Positions 1 through 6,246 of a stretch of DNA of 9,251 nt are shown in pieces. Numbering within the stretch: the stretch's first letter is position 1; each line of letters opens with the position of its first letter. This stretch comes from Chloroflexota bacterium (GTDB lineage Bacteria > Chloroflexota > Anaerolineae > JACRMK01): positions 1 through 9,251 of the forward strand of contig JACQEC010000261.1 in the NCBI GenBank assembly GCA_016200765.1. The letters are read 5' to 3'. Both the position numbers and the translations under genes were made by a program. A model generated the notes under the pieces. That model did no database searches. It was not told the origin of the DNA and worked only from the letters and a program-made list of their open reading frames with translations.

Positions 1-237
1 ATGCACCAGATCCGTGTGCGGGTCGAGCACCCCGCAGCCGCGCCCGGCGGTGATGTCCTGAAAGAGGCCGTGCTGTAAGAACTTCGACTTGCCCTGTCCG
101 GTCAGGCCGATCACGTACAGGTGGGTGGTGCGGTCAGCGGCGCTCAGGTGCAGATGCGAAGAGAAAGGGAAGCGCCCTGAGCGGCCCAAGCACAGCTCAG
201 GGGGGCGACGGAAGCGGCGGGACAGCGATAGGTGCAT
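1..237 (-). CDS. TraG/VirD4-like conjugative ATPase, N-terminal part (cut by window edge)
   Basis: The reading frame starts at an ATG at 235-237 and is open to the left edge, giving 79 residues. Residues 44-51 are a Walker A motif (GLTGQGKS). Before it lies LGRSGRFPFSSHLHLSAADR and after it GVLDPHTDL, the usual N-terminal order of VirD4/TraG-type ATPases in which the P-loop is followed by a 'GVLDPHGDL'-like strand. Such proteins couple DNA to a type IV secretion channel or pump DNA at the membrane. No membrane segment is visible before the P-loop, so this would be a soluble or tethered ATPase. The start overlaps the upstream 88-aa gene by 41 bp, which is long; a GTG start elsewhere is possible. 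Walker B and the rest lie outside the window. A second, distinct ATPase of the same broad class is encoded at 2561-4015. I am sure of the P-loop ATPase and fairly sure of the conjugation role. Confidence 0.82.
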   Translation of the reverse strand, partial: MHLSLSRRFRRPPELCLGRSGRFPFSSHLHLSAADRTTHLYVIGLTGQGKSKFLQHGLFQDITAGRGCGVLDPHTDLVH

Positions 238-463
238 GCTTCGATTGTAACGCAAGCCGCGCCCGTCGCAGTTTGCCGCGCGCGCGCCAGATCAACAGCG
301 CCGCCAGCGCCTCTTGCTCGCTGTGCGTCAGCGCGCGGAAGACGCGATAGCTGCGCCGCAGCTGGGGATCGTTGACCAGCGCGTCGCGCAGCAAGCGCCG
401 CGCTAACCGGATGGCGCTCTCAACGCTATTGATGGGCATGGCCGGTGGTGGGCCTGTGATCAT
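197..463 (-). CDS. Small basic protein of unknown function (88 aa)
   Basis: I do not recognise this protein. It is Arg- and Leu-rich and mostly helical in appearance: residues 16-30 (IRLARRLLRDALVND) and about 38-72 (YRVFRALTHSEQEALAAL and onward) look like amphipathic helices. The tail is Pro-rich and ends PPLPSPP. No cysteine motif or membrane segment is visible. It lies 68 bp downstream of the ArdC-like gene on the same strand, and its end overlaps the start of the TraG-like ATPase by 41 bp, so the three genes are probably one transcript. No strong Shine-Dalgarno sequence precedes the ATG; GGAG stands 13 bases before it and a TATAAC hexamer lies at 471-476. The Arg-rich helices could suit DNA or partner binding, but this is inference. 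Confidence 0.6.
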   Translation of the reverse strand: MITGPPPAMPINSVESAIRLARRLLRDALVNDPQLRRSYRVFRALTHSEQEALAALLIWRARGKLRRARLALQSKHAPIAVPPLPSPP

Positions 464-531
464 AGTCTCTGTTATACTCCACTGCGAACTGCCTGTCAGC
501 TCCCCAATTCAGCCGTAGGGCGCGTGCTGGC

Positions 532-1434
532 TCACTCGGCAGGTTGGCCGCGCATGGGGCGCAGCGCGACAGAGACGGGTTGCCCATCCCAACCGGCATC
601 CGTCTCATCGGGTTGCTCAACGCGACGGATGATGGACGCCGCGGTGCGGCGTACCGTCTCTAGTTCGGCCACCAACGCTTTCGGCGTTGTGCCCCAGTGG
701 TGCAGGTAAGCCGCGCTGTAGGGGTTCTCGACCCCGAAGTGGTGCGCCACCACGAAGGCCACCGCCTCGGCGTGACACTCGCGCACCGGATGGCTGATCT
801 CATTGCGTTCGGCGCCCCAGTGCAGCAGTTCGTGAGTGTACTCGTGCAGCAGCGTCAAGACCGCGTTGCGGCTGTCTAGGCCCTCGCGCAGCGCGATCCG
901 CCCGCCTGCGCTGGTGCCCTGTGCCCGCGCCAGCCGCTCCGTGCTGACCGTGATCCCCTCGGCGCGCACCACCGCCAGCAATCGCTGGTAGAGCGCGGGC
1001 TGGTCATCGGCCAGCGGCGTGAAGAAGCGCGGTAGCGGTTTCTCGGCAAGGTTGGCGAGCTGTGAGGCGTCGAAGACCGAGGCGAGCTTGAAGGCGATGG
1101 CTGCTTCCTCTCGACCACTTTCGGGATCGGTGCGTTTGTACGGTTGCGGCGCAAGGATGCGGATACCCTTCTCGCCCCTCCGCACCTGGTAGCCCAGCTT
1201 CTGCCAGGTGCGATAGCCCGCCACCTGCGTGGCCGCTGGGCACTGCTCGAGGATGAGCATCTGGTTGTAGGCTGAATAGAGGTGGAAGCGTGAGACAAAG
1301 GTCAGGTACTGCTCAAGCCGTTCAAACTGCCCGGCCTGCAGCTCGGCCTGCAGCCGCGCGAGGCCCTGATCGAGCATCCGACGGGGATCGAGCGGTTGAA
1401 TATCGCTGGGTGTGGGTACTTCGCGTTCCTGCAT
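532..1434 (-). CDS. ArdC-like antirestriction/ssDNA-binding protein with zincin metallopeptidase domain
   Basis: This 300-aa protein has the two-part layout of the ArdC-like family. Residues about 20-125 match the N-terminal ssDNA-binding domain (YSAYNQMLIL around 53-62, then AGYRTWQKLGYQVRRGEKGI at 72-91). Residues about 140-250 hold a zinc-peptidase-like domain with HEYTHELLHW at 197-206, where His197, Glu198 and His201 form HExxH, and a downstream Glu in RECHAEAVAFVV (218-229) as the likely third metal ligand. ArdC proteins of conjugative plasmids shield incoming single-stranded DNA from restriction enzymes; the metallopeptidase part resembles ImmA/IrrE-type folds. All expected zinc residues are present, so the domain looks active. 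The gene starts the minus-strand unit that continues into the 88-aa gene and a TraG-like ATPase. No clear Shine-Dalgarno precedes the ATG at 1432-1434; Met20 is a possible later start. Its true substrate, DNA or protein, cannot be told from sequence. Confidence 0.88.
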   Translation of the reverse strand: MQEREVPTPSDIQPLDPRRMLDQGLARLQAELQAGQFERLEQYLTFVSRFHLYSAYNQMLILEQCPAATQVAGYRTWQKLGYQVRRGEKGIRILAPQPYKRTDPESGREEAAIAFKLASVFDASQLANLAEKPLPRFFTPLADDQPALYQRLLAVVRAEGITVSTERLARAQGTSAGGRIALREGLDSRNAVLTLLHEYTHELLHWGAERNEISHPVRECHAEAVAFVVAHHFGVENPYSAAYLHHWGTTPKALVAELETVRRTAASIIRRVEQPDETDAGWDGQPVSVALRPMRGQPAE

Positions 1435-1455
1435 ACGAGCGAGCGGTCTGGTCGC

Positions 1456-1464
1456 AGTATAGCA
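1456..1464 (-). promoter_or_regulatory. Extended -10 promoter element for the ArdC-like gene
   Basis: On the minus strand the sequence TGCTATACT lies 22 bases before the ATG at 1434. TATACT matches the sigma-70 -10 consensus at five of six positions, and the preceding TGC supplies the extended -10 element. The region about 17-18 bases further upstream (TAGCCA) is a poor -35, as is common with extended -10 promoters. The resulting leader would be short, which fits the absence of a clear Shine-Dalgarno sequence. The terminator at 1594-1626 upstream supports a separate promoter here. Confidence 0.45.
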
Positions 1465-1593
1465 GGCGCCTTTACCGCTTGGCTAGGGGCGTTTCGTCTG
1501 TGACCCGTGACGACTCAATGCCCACCCTACAGATGATCGGCTGTTTCAGGAGCACTACACGGTCTCACAGAGGGATTCTGGCAAGCGGTTATG

Positions 1594-1626
1594 AAATTAA
1601 AACGTTCCGAGACCTGTCGGTCTCGG
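1594..1626 (-). terminator. Intrinsic terminator of the transfer operon
   Basis: On the minus strand CCGAGACC and GGTCTCGG form a perfect 8-bp stem (1619-1626 with 1607-1614) closed by a 4-base loop GACA. The stem is followed by AACGTTTTAATTT, a T-rich tail displaced by four bases from the stem. It lies 57 bases past the TAA stop of the replication-relaxation gene, so it would end the 4224-to-1684 operon before the ArdC-like gene. Confidence 0.65.
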
Positions 1627-1683
1627 CGCTGGCTACACGCCCAATAAGACGAAGACCGAATCTCATGATCAGAATACCGAGGC

Positions 1684-2598
1684 TTAGGCGATGAGCGGAG
1701 AACGTTCAGCCCCACGGCCGGCGACTGTCCAAATGAGGTCATGCAAAGGATCGTGTTCGACCACCGCGTCCAGCGTCGTGAACCAATAGATCGGGCTACC
1801 CCCGGCCTCTTCCGTCTTCTGCTGCAAATTCTGCAAGCGCTCGAGTGAGGGGGCGATGGTCAAGATGCGCACGCGCTGTGCGTGGAAGCGCGCGCTGAAT
1901 TGCCCCGAGGCCAGATAGGCCTGGTACGCCTGAATCTTCTGTTGAAAGCGCGCTGTCGTCATCGTGCTGCGGTCCAGCTCCAGGCAGAAGTGCGCTCGTC
2001 TATCCGGTAACTCTAGCAGGCAGTAAGCGTCAGGGATGACCGCAACCGTGTGCGGGCGCCCGCTCTCCATCACCACGCTCACGCTATCTTTGAAACCGCG
2101 CAGGGTCGGCTCATCGTGCCAGGTGGCAATCGCGTAGCCATGGGCCTTGGCCGCGAGGGTGAAGGCGATGCGCACGTCGTTCATCGCCAGCTCATGAGCG
2201 ATAAAGGGCGTCGTGACGCTCGCCTGCTGACGACCATCCCGATCATCGCCTTGGCCCCAATATTTCAGCGCCGCCACGGGTGTTTGTTGCTCAAAGGCGA
2301 TCAGCGCCGCGCCCAGGCGCGCGAGCCGATAAACCGGCATGTACCCGGCCAGCGGGCTCGCACTCGCTGGGATCGGGATGCGCTCTAGATAGCGGTGGTG
2401 ATAGAGCTTGCGCAGGCGCGTGCGCGGCACTTCGATCCGCGCGCCAGGAAAGAGCAGCTTCTGGATTTGTTCACACGTGAGCATCCGGTATGTGTGAACC
2501 GCACGCAGGATCGCGCGGTCGCGCTCCGTCATGCGCAACGGCGGCGGGTCGTCCGAGCGCTCAAAGCGCTTGCGCTTTGGGATCGTAGAAATCGTCAT
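1684..2598 (-). CDS. Replication-relaxation family protein
   Basis: This 304-aa protein matches the replication-relaxation (PF13814-type) layout. Residues about 22-75 form a winged-helix region (MTERDRAILRAV then MLTCEQIQKLLFPG), followed by the family's tyrosine/arginine-rich wing (RLRKLYHHRYLER). Later come FIAHELAMNDVRIAF (132-146), IPDAYCLLEL (188-197) and CLELDRSTMT (205-214) with Lys221. The IPD, ELD and Lys spacing resembles a PD-(D/E)xK-type nuclease fold, which is my inference. Family members occur on plasmids and conjugative elements of Gram-positive bacteria and Chloroflexota and are thought to act in replication or transfer initiation. The gene overlaps the ATPase gene by 38 bp. 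I chose the ATG at 2596-2598; it has GAGG directly in front, too close for a classic Shine-Dalgarno. An in-frame ATG at 2644-2646 would overlap by 86 bp and seems less likely. A terminator follows at 1594-1626. Confidence 0.87.
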   Translation of the reverse strand: MTISTIPKRKRFERSDDPPPLRMTERDRAILRAVHTYRMLTCEQIQKLLFPGARIEVPRTRLRKLYHHRYLERIPIPASASPLAGYMPVYRLARLGAALIAFEQQTPVAALKYWGQGDDRDGRQQASVTTPFIAHELAMNDVRIAFTLAAKAHGYAIATWHDEPTLRGFKDSVSVVMESGRPHTVAVIPDAYCLLELPDRRAHFCLELDRSTMTTARFQQKIQAYQAYLASGQFSARFHAQRVRILTIAPSLERLQNLQQKTEEAGGSPIYWFTTLDAVVEHDPLHDLIWTVAGRGAERSPLIA

Positions 2599-4015
2599 CC
2601 TCGCTGGATATATAATTCGGGCGGGCGGTGGGCTGGTTAGGTACATAAATCGGTGCGGCTCTGACCTCGCTTTTCAGTCTACCATAGCGTCGCCCGGCTG
2701 TCTCGATGATGCGTTGCTTGGCGTCAATCAACTCCGGCGTCCATTGCGGGTCAGGCATGTCAAGGCTGCGGGCTTTGCGCGGTAGCCGCTCCCCGCGATG
2801 TTTGGTGAGGAACTCGCGCATCGCTAGCTTCTGAATCCAGGAGACTTTTTCTGCGTGGGTAATCGTTTCCTCAACGAAGTCGGGAACCATGGTTGGCAGC
2901 GGCCGCGTGTGCACCATACGCGCCTCGGCGCGCCAGCGCGTCATCAACGCAGGGAAAAGCTCATGGGCAAGTATTTCAGCATCCTGGTAGCCAACCCGAA
3001 AACACGCAATCGTCCCCGCGTTGTTGAGAATCGCTTCGCGTTGGATCTCCGGGAGTTGATGCACGAACTGGTGCGCAAGCGTGAGGCACAATTTGTTCCT
3101 GCGCGATTCGGTCAGAATCGTTTCAATGTCGCCCGTCGTGTAGTTTTGGAATTCGTCGAGGTAGACGTAAAACGGCACGCGATAGGTCGTGTTGCTGCGA
3201 GCTGCCGCCGCCTGCTGAATTTGCGACAGAATGAATGCTCCCAAGAGATTGCTGTTATAGGTGGTGAATCTTCCCTTGGCGAGATTGACCAGCAGGATCC
3301 CGTGATTGTCCATCAGATGGCGGAAGTTGATCGTCGCGCCAGATTCGAAGATGAGCCGCAAATCCGGATCGAACAAGAATGGCTCTATCTTGTTGAGAAT
3401 CGGTGCAACCCACTGCGCTTGGCCTGCCTCGCTCTTCGGAAATTCTTGCAGAAAGTATTCTGCAATCTGCGGCTCATGGATGCGGGATAGCACCTGCTGG
3501 CGATAGGCGTCTTCACGCAAGAAGCGGCGAAGATAGACAAGCGTGAGACCCGCCGCCGCCAGCGCCATAACGCTATTGTTGAGCAGCCGCGTCATGCGCG
3601 GGGCTTCATTGGGCTTAAAGTCCCAAATCGTGACCATGGCGTCGGTCAATGAGAGGGCGCGCCGATGCGCGATGTCGCCGGGGGCTGTCTCAAGCGGATT
3701 GATGCCAACGGTCCAACGGGCGTCGAGCGGATCAATGATGGCGATCCGCTCGACGATCTCGGGCTTAACGAGCGAGAGCTTGGCGATGTGATAGAGCACG
3801 TGGTTGAAAAGATCCTCAGCCACATCCAGCACGCCGGCACCCTTGGCTTGCTCGACGTCCTGCAATATCAAATGTTCGAGGAAGCGCGATTTCCCCACGC
3901 CCGTTTGCCCGACGACATAAAAGTGTTTATCGCGCCAGTGCTCAGCTAACGGCACGACGGGCGGCGCTGGCGGGGTGCCCGATGGCTTCGCACGCGAGGC
4001 CACAATTACTGCCAC
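2561..4015 (-). CDS. Soluble VirD4/TraG-type conjugative DNA transfer ATPase
   Basis: This 484-aa protein is a P-loop motor ATPase of the VirD4/TraG/TraD group, the class that recruits and pumps DNA for type IV secretion. Walker A is GQTGVGKS at residues 36-43, followed by GVLDVAEDLFNHVL (61-74), the counterpart of the family's 'DPHGDL' strand with altered residues. Walker B is YVYLDEFQNY (283-292; Asp287, Glu288). LAHQF at 313-317 supplies the conserved Gln after the RRNKL segment. The C-terminus (about 450-484) is polar and acidic (SSEDDDFYDPK). The P-loop begins almost at once and no transmembrane helix is present, whereas classical VirD4 has an N-terminal membrane domain. The start is a GTG at 4013-4015 that overlaps the end of the 72-aa membrane-protein gene by 10 bp, so translation is likely coupled. 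Its 3' end overlaps the replication-relaxation gene. Confidence 0.9.
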   Translation of the reverse strand: MAVIVASRAKPSGTPPAPPVVPLAEHWRDKHFYVVGQTGVGKSRFLEHLILQDVEQAKGAGVLDVAEDLFNHVLYHIAKLSLVKPEIVERIAIIDPLDARWTVGINPLETAPGDIAHRRALSLTDAMVTIWDFKPNEAPRMTRLLNNSVMALAAAGLTLVYLRRFLREDAYRQQVLSRIHEPQIAEYFLQEFPKSEAGQAQWVAPILNKIEPFLFDPDLRLIFESGATINFRHLMDNHGILLVNLAKGRFTTYNSNLLGAFILSQIQQAAAARSNTTYRVPFYVYLDEFQNYTTGDIETILTESRRNKLCLTLAHQFVHQLPEIQREAILNNAGTIACFRVGYQDAEILAHELFPALMTRWRAEARMVHTRPLPTMVPDFVEETITHAEKVSWIQKLAMREFLTKHRGERLPRKARSLDMPDPQWTPELIDAKQRIIETAGRRYGRLKSEVRAAPIYVPNQPTARPNYISSEDDDFYDPKAQAL

Positions 4016-4224
4016 TCGGTCGGTAACTGCTCACCCAGGGCCGTGCTGTCCGCGCTCGGCGGAGTAGGCTGGAGATGCGAGACGGGCTGGTTGACCTCCT
4101 TGACGATTTTGTTCGTCTGGACGGCCGAGGCGATGCTGAGACCGACGCTGATCAGCCGGCACGTAAACACAAACGCCTCCACCAGCGAACTGATGACGAC
4201 ACTGACCAAGTCAACTCCGAACAT
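4006..4224 (-). CDS. Small single-span membrane protein (72 aa), first gene of the transfer operon
   Basis: The protein starts MFGVDLVSVVISSLVEAF and has a hydrophobic stretch at about residues 4-35, interrupted by Glu16 and Arg23. It is either one long membrane helix or two short amphipathic ones. A polar, Pro/Ser-rich tail follows (about 40-72, ending LPTEWQ). I chose the ATG at 4222-4224 because AGGAGGT stands 5 bases before it; the frame is open further upstream to a GTG at 4284, which lacks such a site. The gene overlaps the VirD4-like ATPase gene by 10 bp. I do not recognise the family. Given that the ATPase lacks its own membrane anchor, this protein could anchor it; that is inference from gene order and topology. 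Confidence 0.72.
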   Translation of the reverse strand: MFGVDLVSVVISSLVEAFVFTCRLISVGLSIASAVQTNKIVKEVNQPVSHLQPTPPSADSTALGEQLPTEWQ

Positions 4225-4229
4225 GGTGA

Positions 4230-4236
4230 ACCTCCT
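4230..4236 (-). promoter_or_regulatory. Strong ribosome binding site of the 72-aa membrane protein
   Basis: On the minus strand AGGAGGT precedes the ATG at 4224 by five bases (TCACC). This near-perfect Shine-Dalgarno decides the start of the small membrane protein and sets strong translation at the head of the transfer operon. Confidence 0.8.
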
Positions 4237-4358
4237 CGTATGCATGTGAACTGAATCGTCGATCGTTAGCGGCCAAAACGTCACCAGGACTCGACTATGG
4301 GCGAAGACCTCCTTTCCACAGGGCTTGCCTACCTCCCGAAACAGGCTTAAAATCGTAC

Positions 4359-4395
4359 CTACCCTCAGGAGAGGTCAGGGTAGAGCTAACCCTGA
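4359..4395. promoter_or_regulatory. Overlapping inverted repeats, candidate operator or alternative hairpins
   Basis: CTACCCT (4359-4365) pairs with AGGGTAG (4377-4383) across an 11-base loop. TCAGGGT (4375-4381) pairs with ACCCTGA (4389-4395) across a 7-base loop. The middle AGGGT is shared, so as RNA only one hairpin can form at a time; as DNA the three half-sites would suit a dimeric repressor binding in two registers. The site lies mid-way between the divergent transfer operon and HTH-TPR gene. Neither hairpin has a T-run, so it is not a plain terminator. Confidence 0.5.
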
Positions 4396-4522
4396 ACCGA
4401 GTCACACCCGCCCAGGACAACCGGATAATTCGTTTTCAACTCTGAATGCAAGCGTATCAAAGTTGGCACAACCTGCATATTGCAGAGTTTGGCAATGACA
4501 GATGTTCTAATGAGAGGGGCAT

Positions 4523-5698
4523 ATGCCGAAGTACCCATACCTCGCAGAGGCATTGCAAAAGCATTATCAGAAGTGCGATCGCCCCAAGAGACTTCTCTTT
4601 GAGAACAAAGCCACCCAAGAGAGGGTGACACTTACGGGGCTTGCGTGGAAGATGAGAGACTTGTTGGAAGAGCGATGGGGGCTAATCGGATTTGACCCGC
4701 CAACCTTTCAGCACATCGTGGATGGCGAGCGCCGCTTCTCGCCTGCCCAGCTAGATGCCTTTTGTGAGCTCTTAGCGCTCGCATACACCGAACGCTATGG
4801 ACTAGAAATGGCGATAGCAAAAGACAGTCAGGTTAGTCGTGGCTTCGGCATTGATTTTGCCTTCAATCCTGATGGCATAGACGATCATCTAAAGTTTATC
4901 TCGGAAGTCGAGATGAGGGGCAACGCCCCACTCGCCGTAAAAGGAGCAGACCAGGTCGCGAAGAAACTGGATGAATATGCAAGGGCATCAACTTCCCCGA
5001 CCTCTCGAAACTATTTTCAGAGAAAACGCGGAGAGGCCCTGTACATCAAAGCCTGGGCGCTCAGCCCCCTCGCGTCACCCGATCAGCTATCCGTCGATAT
5101 GATAGCCACAGCCGCCGAACTCGGCAGCATTGCTAAAGAGTGCAATGTCGCCGAGTTGGACGGATTGGCAAATGCTGTGATGGGGGACGCCTATCACATT
5201 ATCAAAGACTGTGCGACCGCCATTCCCTATCTCAACCAAGCGTTGCAAGCCCTCAAAAATCCGCGCGATCTCGCCTTTGTACACCGAACCCTCGCCTTGG
5301 GTTACTCCAAACTAGGAGATAAGGAGAATTTTGACCAGCAACAACGAAAGCTCAAAGCCGTGATGGAGGCCTGGCCTAGTGGCGAGTCCGAACGCTTGTG
5401 TTTAGCGCTCGACGGACTGACACGCGCGCAGTCACGTTTGGGATTATTCGATCAAGCTTGGAGAACGCTGGAACAAGGCAATCAAATCTATACCATGATG
5501 GCCACAGCGGGCGAGCGCTTGCCGGCACGGGAACTCCAATTCGTGAATGCCGAACTGTGCATTATCAGAGACTCCCGGACAGCAGATAAGGACTACATCA
5601 AAGATAGAGCCGATGAGGCTGTGCGCCGTGCTCGTGATCACAGCTACAGGATTTCAGCGCAGATCGCCGATGTAAGGAACGAAATCTTCCCTCCCTAG
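4523..5698 (+). CDS. HTH-TPR protein, putative transcriptional regulator
   Basis: This 391-aa protein appears to have an N-terminal DNA-binding region and a helical repeat region. Residues about 38-88 (LTGLAWKMRDLL, then PPTFQHIVDGERRFSPAQLD and AFCELLAL) resemble an XRE-type helix-turn-helix with recognition helix near TFQHIVDGER. From about 115 to the end the sequence is all helical with TPR-like units, clearest at 212-245 (AVMGDAYHIIKDCATAIPYL), 252-280 (VHRTLALGYSKLGDKENF) and 296-324 (LDGLTRAQSRLGLFDQAWRT). HTH plus TPR is the layout of many signal-responsive regulators, including the peptide-sensing RRNPP group, but I see no peptide gene next to it. The ATG at 4523-4525 has GAGAGGGG five bases or so ahead. 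The gene is the only plus-strand gene here and is divergent from the transfer operon, so control of that operon is plausible. Its codons look less GC-rich than the flanking transfer genes. Confidence 0.75.
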   Translation: MPKYPYLAEALQKHYQKCDRPKRLLFENKATQERVTLTGLAWKMRDLLEERWGLIGFDPPTFQHIVDGERRFSPAQLDAFCELLALAYTERYGLEMAIAKDSQVSRGFGIDFAFNPDGIDDHLKFISEVEMRGNAPLAVKGADQVAKKLDEYARASTSPTSRNYFQRKRGEALYIKAWALSPLASPDQLSVDMIATAAELGSIAKECNVAELDGLANAVMGDAYHIIKDCATAIPYLNQALQALKNPRDLAFVHRTLALGYSKLGDKENFDQQQRKLKAVMEAWPSGESERLCLALDGLTRAQSRLGLFDQAWRTLEQGNQIYTMMATAGERLPARELQFVNAELCIIRDSRTADKDYIKDRADEAVRRARDHSYRISAQIADVRNEIFPP

Positions 5699-5751
5699 AC
5701 GCGGATAATAACCCAAGACCCCGCCTACTTTCTGATCGGATCATCATTCCC

Positions 5752-5775
5752 CTGCTCTTCGATATTTTCGAGCAG
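5752..5775. repeat. Inverted repeat between converging genes
   Basis: CTGCTC (5752-5757) and GAGCAG (5770-5775) form a 6-bp stem with a 12-base AT-rich loop, between the ends of the plus-strand HTH-TPR gene and the minus-strand 77-aa gene. There is no T-run on either side, so it is at best a weak bidirectional terminator. Confidence 0.25.
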
Positions 5776-5790
5776 ACCACCGACCGTATT

Positions 5791-6024
5791 TCACAACAGT
5801 TCTACCTCCCGGCGAATAATACCGGCCCCCTGCTGCTCGATTTGCTCGGGCATATGGTGTGGATGTGGCAAAGCGTACCACTTCTTGTAATACGCTCGCG
5901 GTTCGATGCCTGCTTCAGAGCCACTGGCGATAGGAGGATAGCCTCCGGTTTCGGCCCAGCGCTCTCCGTCACGTAGGGTGTACGCGGAAGGCAAGGCACG
6001 ATCATAGTGTTCACGATTTGTCAT
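5791..6024 (-). CDS. Small hydrophilic protein of unknown function (77 aa)
   Basis: I do not recognise this protein. It begins MTNREHYDRALPSAYTLRDG and is polar, rich in Tyr, Pro, His, Glu and Arg (for example AYYKKWYALPHPHHMPEQIE), without a membrane segment or metal motif that I trust; the HPHH at about 54-57 is suggestive only. Codon choice looks protein-like. The ATG at 6022-6024 has GGAGT almost touching it, so initiation may depend on translation of the 59-aa gene ending 31 bp upstream. A shorter frame in another register (5802-6014) exists but looks less natural. It converges with the HTH-TPR gene, leaving 92 bp between stops. Confidence 0.5.
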   Translation of the reverse strand: MTNREHYDRALPSAYTLRDGERWAETGGYPPIASGSEAGIEPRAYYKKWYALPHPHHMPEQIEQQGAGIIRREVELL

Positions 6025-6055
6025 ACTCCGCGTGATGTGACGGCCGGCAAGCCTT

Positions 6056-6235
6056 TTAGCCGGAGCAAGTCAACGGCCTATCACACCACGTCAACGTATG
6101 CGCAGAGACGAATGACCGCGCCTCAAACGGTCTGGCGGCTATGAGGCCTGCCGCAGTTTCCAGGCGGAAGGTCTGAATTGGGTTTTTCTCATCATGAATA
6201 CCAATCGATCCAACAACAAAAACAGCATCTGCCAT
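6056..6235 (-). CDS. Small protein of unknown function (59 aa) with strong ribosome binding site
   Basis: The protein begins MADAVFVVGSIGIHDEKNP and ends RPLTCSG; it has two cysteines near the C-terminus (WCDRPLTC). The opening VFVVGSIGI looks like a buried beta strand rather than a signal peptide. I do not recognise a family. AGGAGGTG at 6239-6246 stands three bases before the ATG at 6233-6235, one of the two best Shine-Dalgarno sequences in the window, and this is the main reason for calling the gene; the frame is open to an ATG at 6254-6256, which lies upstream of that site. The 77-aa gene follows after 31 bp, so the two probably form a small operon. Confidence 0.6.
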   Translation of the reverse strand: MADAVFVVGSIGIHDEKNPIQTFRLETAAGLIAARPFEARSFVSAHTLTWCDRPLTCSG

Positions 6236-6238
6236 AAA

Positions 6239-6246
6239 CACCTCCT
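6239..6246 (-). promoter_or_regulatory. Strong ribosome binding site of the 59-aa gene
   Basis: AGGAGGTG on the minus strand, followed by TTT and ATG, is a near-perfect Shine-Dalgarno at a workable distance. It fixes the start at 6235 rather than at the upstream in-frame ATG. Confidence 0.75.

Larger units (their letters stand above)
1435..1683. other. Intergenic region between two minus-strand operons
   Basis: This 249-bp stretch separates the replication-relaxation gene from the ArdC-like gene. It holds a terminator hairpin at 1594-1626 and an extended -10 element at 1456-1464, both on the minus strand. Apart from these I see no RNA gene or coding frame that I can support. Confidence 0.6.
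4225..4522. other. Divergent control region between transfer operon and HTH-TPR gene
   Basis: This 298-bp region must hold the promoters of both the leftward transfer operon and the rightward HTH-TPR gene. It contains overlapping inverted repeats (4359-4395), two further Shine-Dalgarno-like sequences on the minus strand (AAAGGAGGT at 4307-4315, GGGAGGT at 4331-4337) without a good reading frame behind them, and a CTGCA-TAT-TGCAG dyad at 4473-4485 near the rightward gene. I could not settle on a convincing -35/-10 pair for either direction; GATAAT at 4424-4429 and TACGAT (minus strand, 4352-4357) are weak candidates. Confidence 0.6.

Noticed and set aside
876..1298. 140-codon minus-strand frame
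   Set aside because: It is a shifted frame inside the ArdC-like gene, with Ser/Arg/Pro-rich shadow composition.
1290..1694. 134-codon plus-strand frame
   Set aside because: It runs antisense to the ArdC-like gene and through the terminator and promoter region; composition is Arg-rich shadow coding.
2855..3490. 211-codon plus-strand open frame
   Set aside because: It lies wholly antisense to the well-supported VirD4-like ATPase gene; its residues look random (many Arg/His/Gln), with no motif or ribosome binding site.
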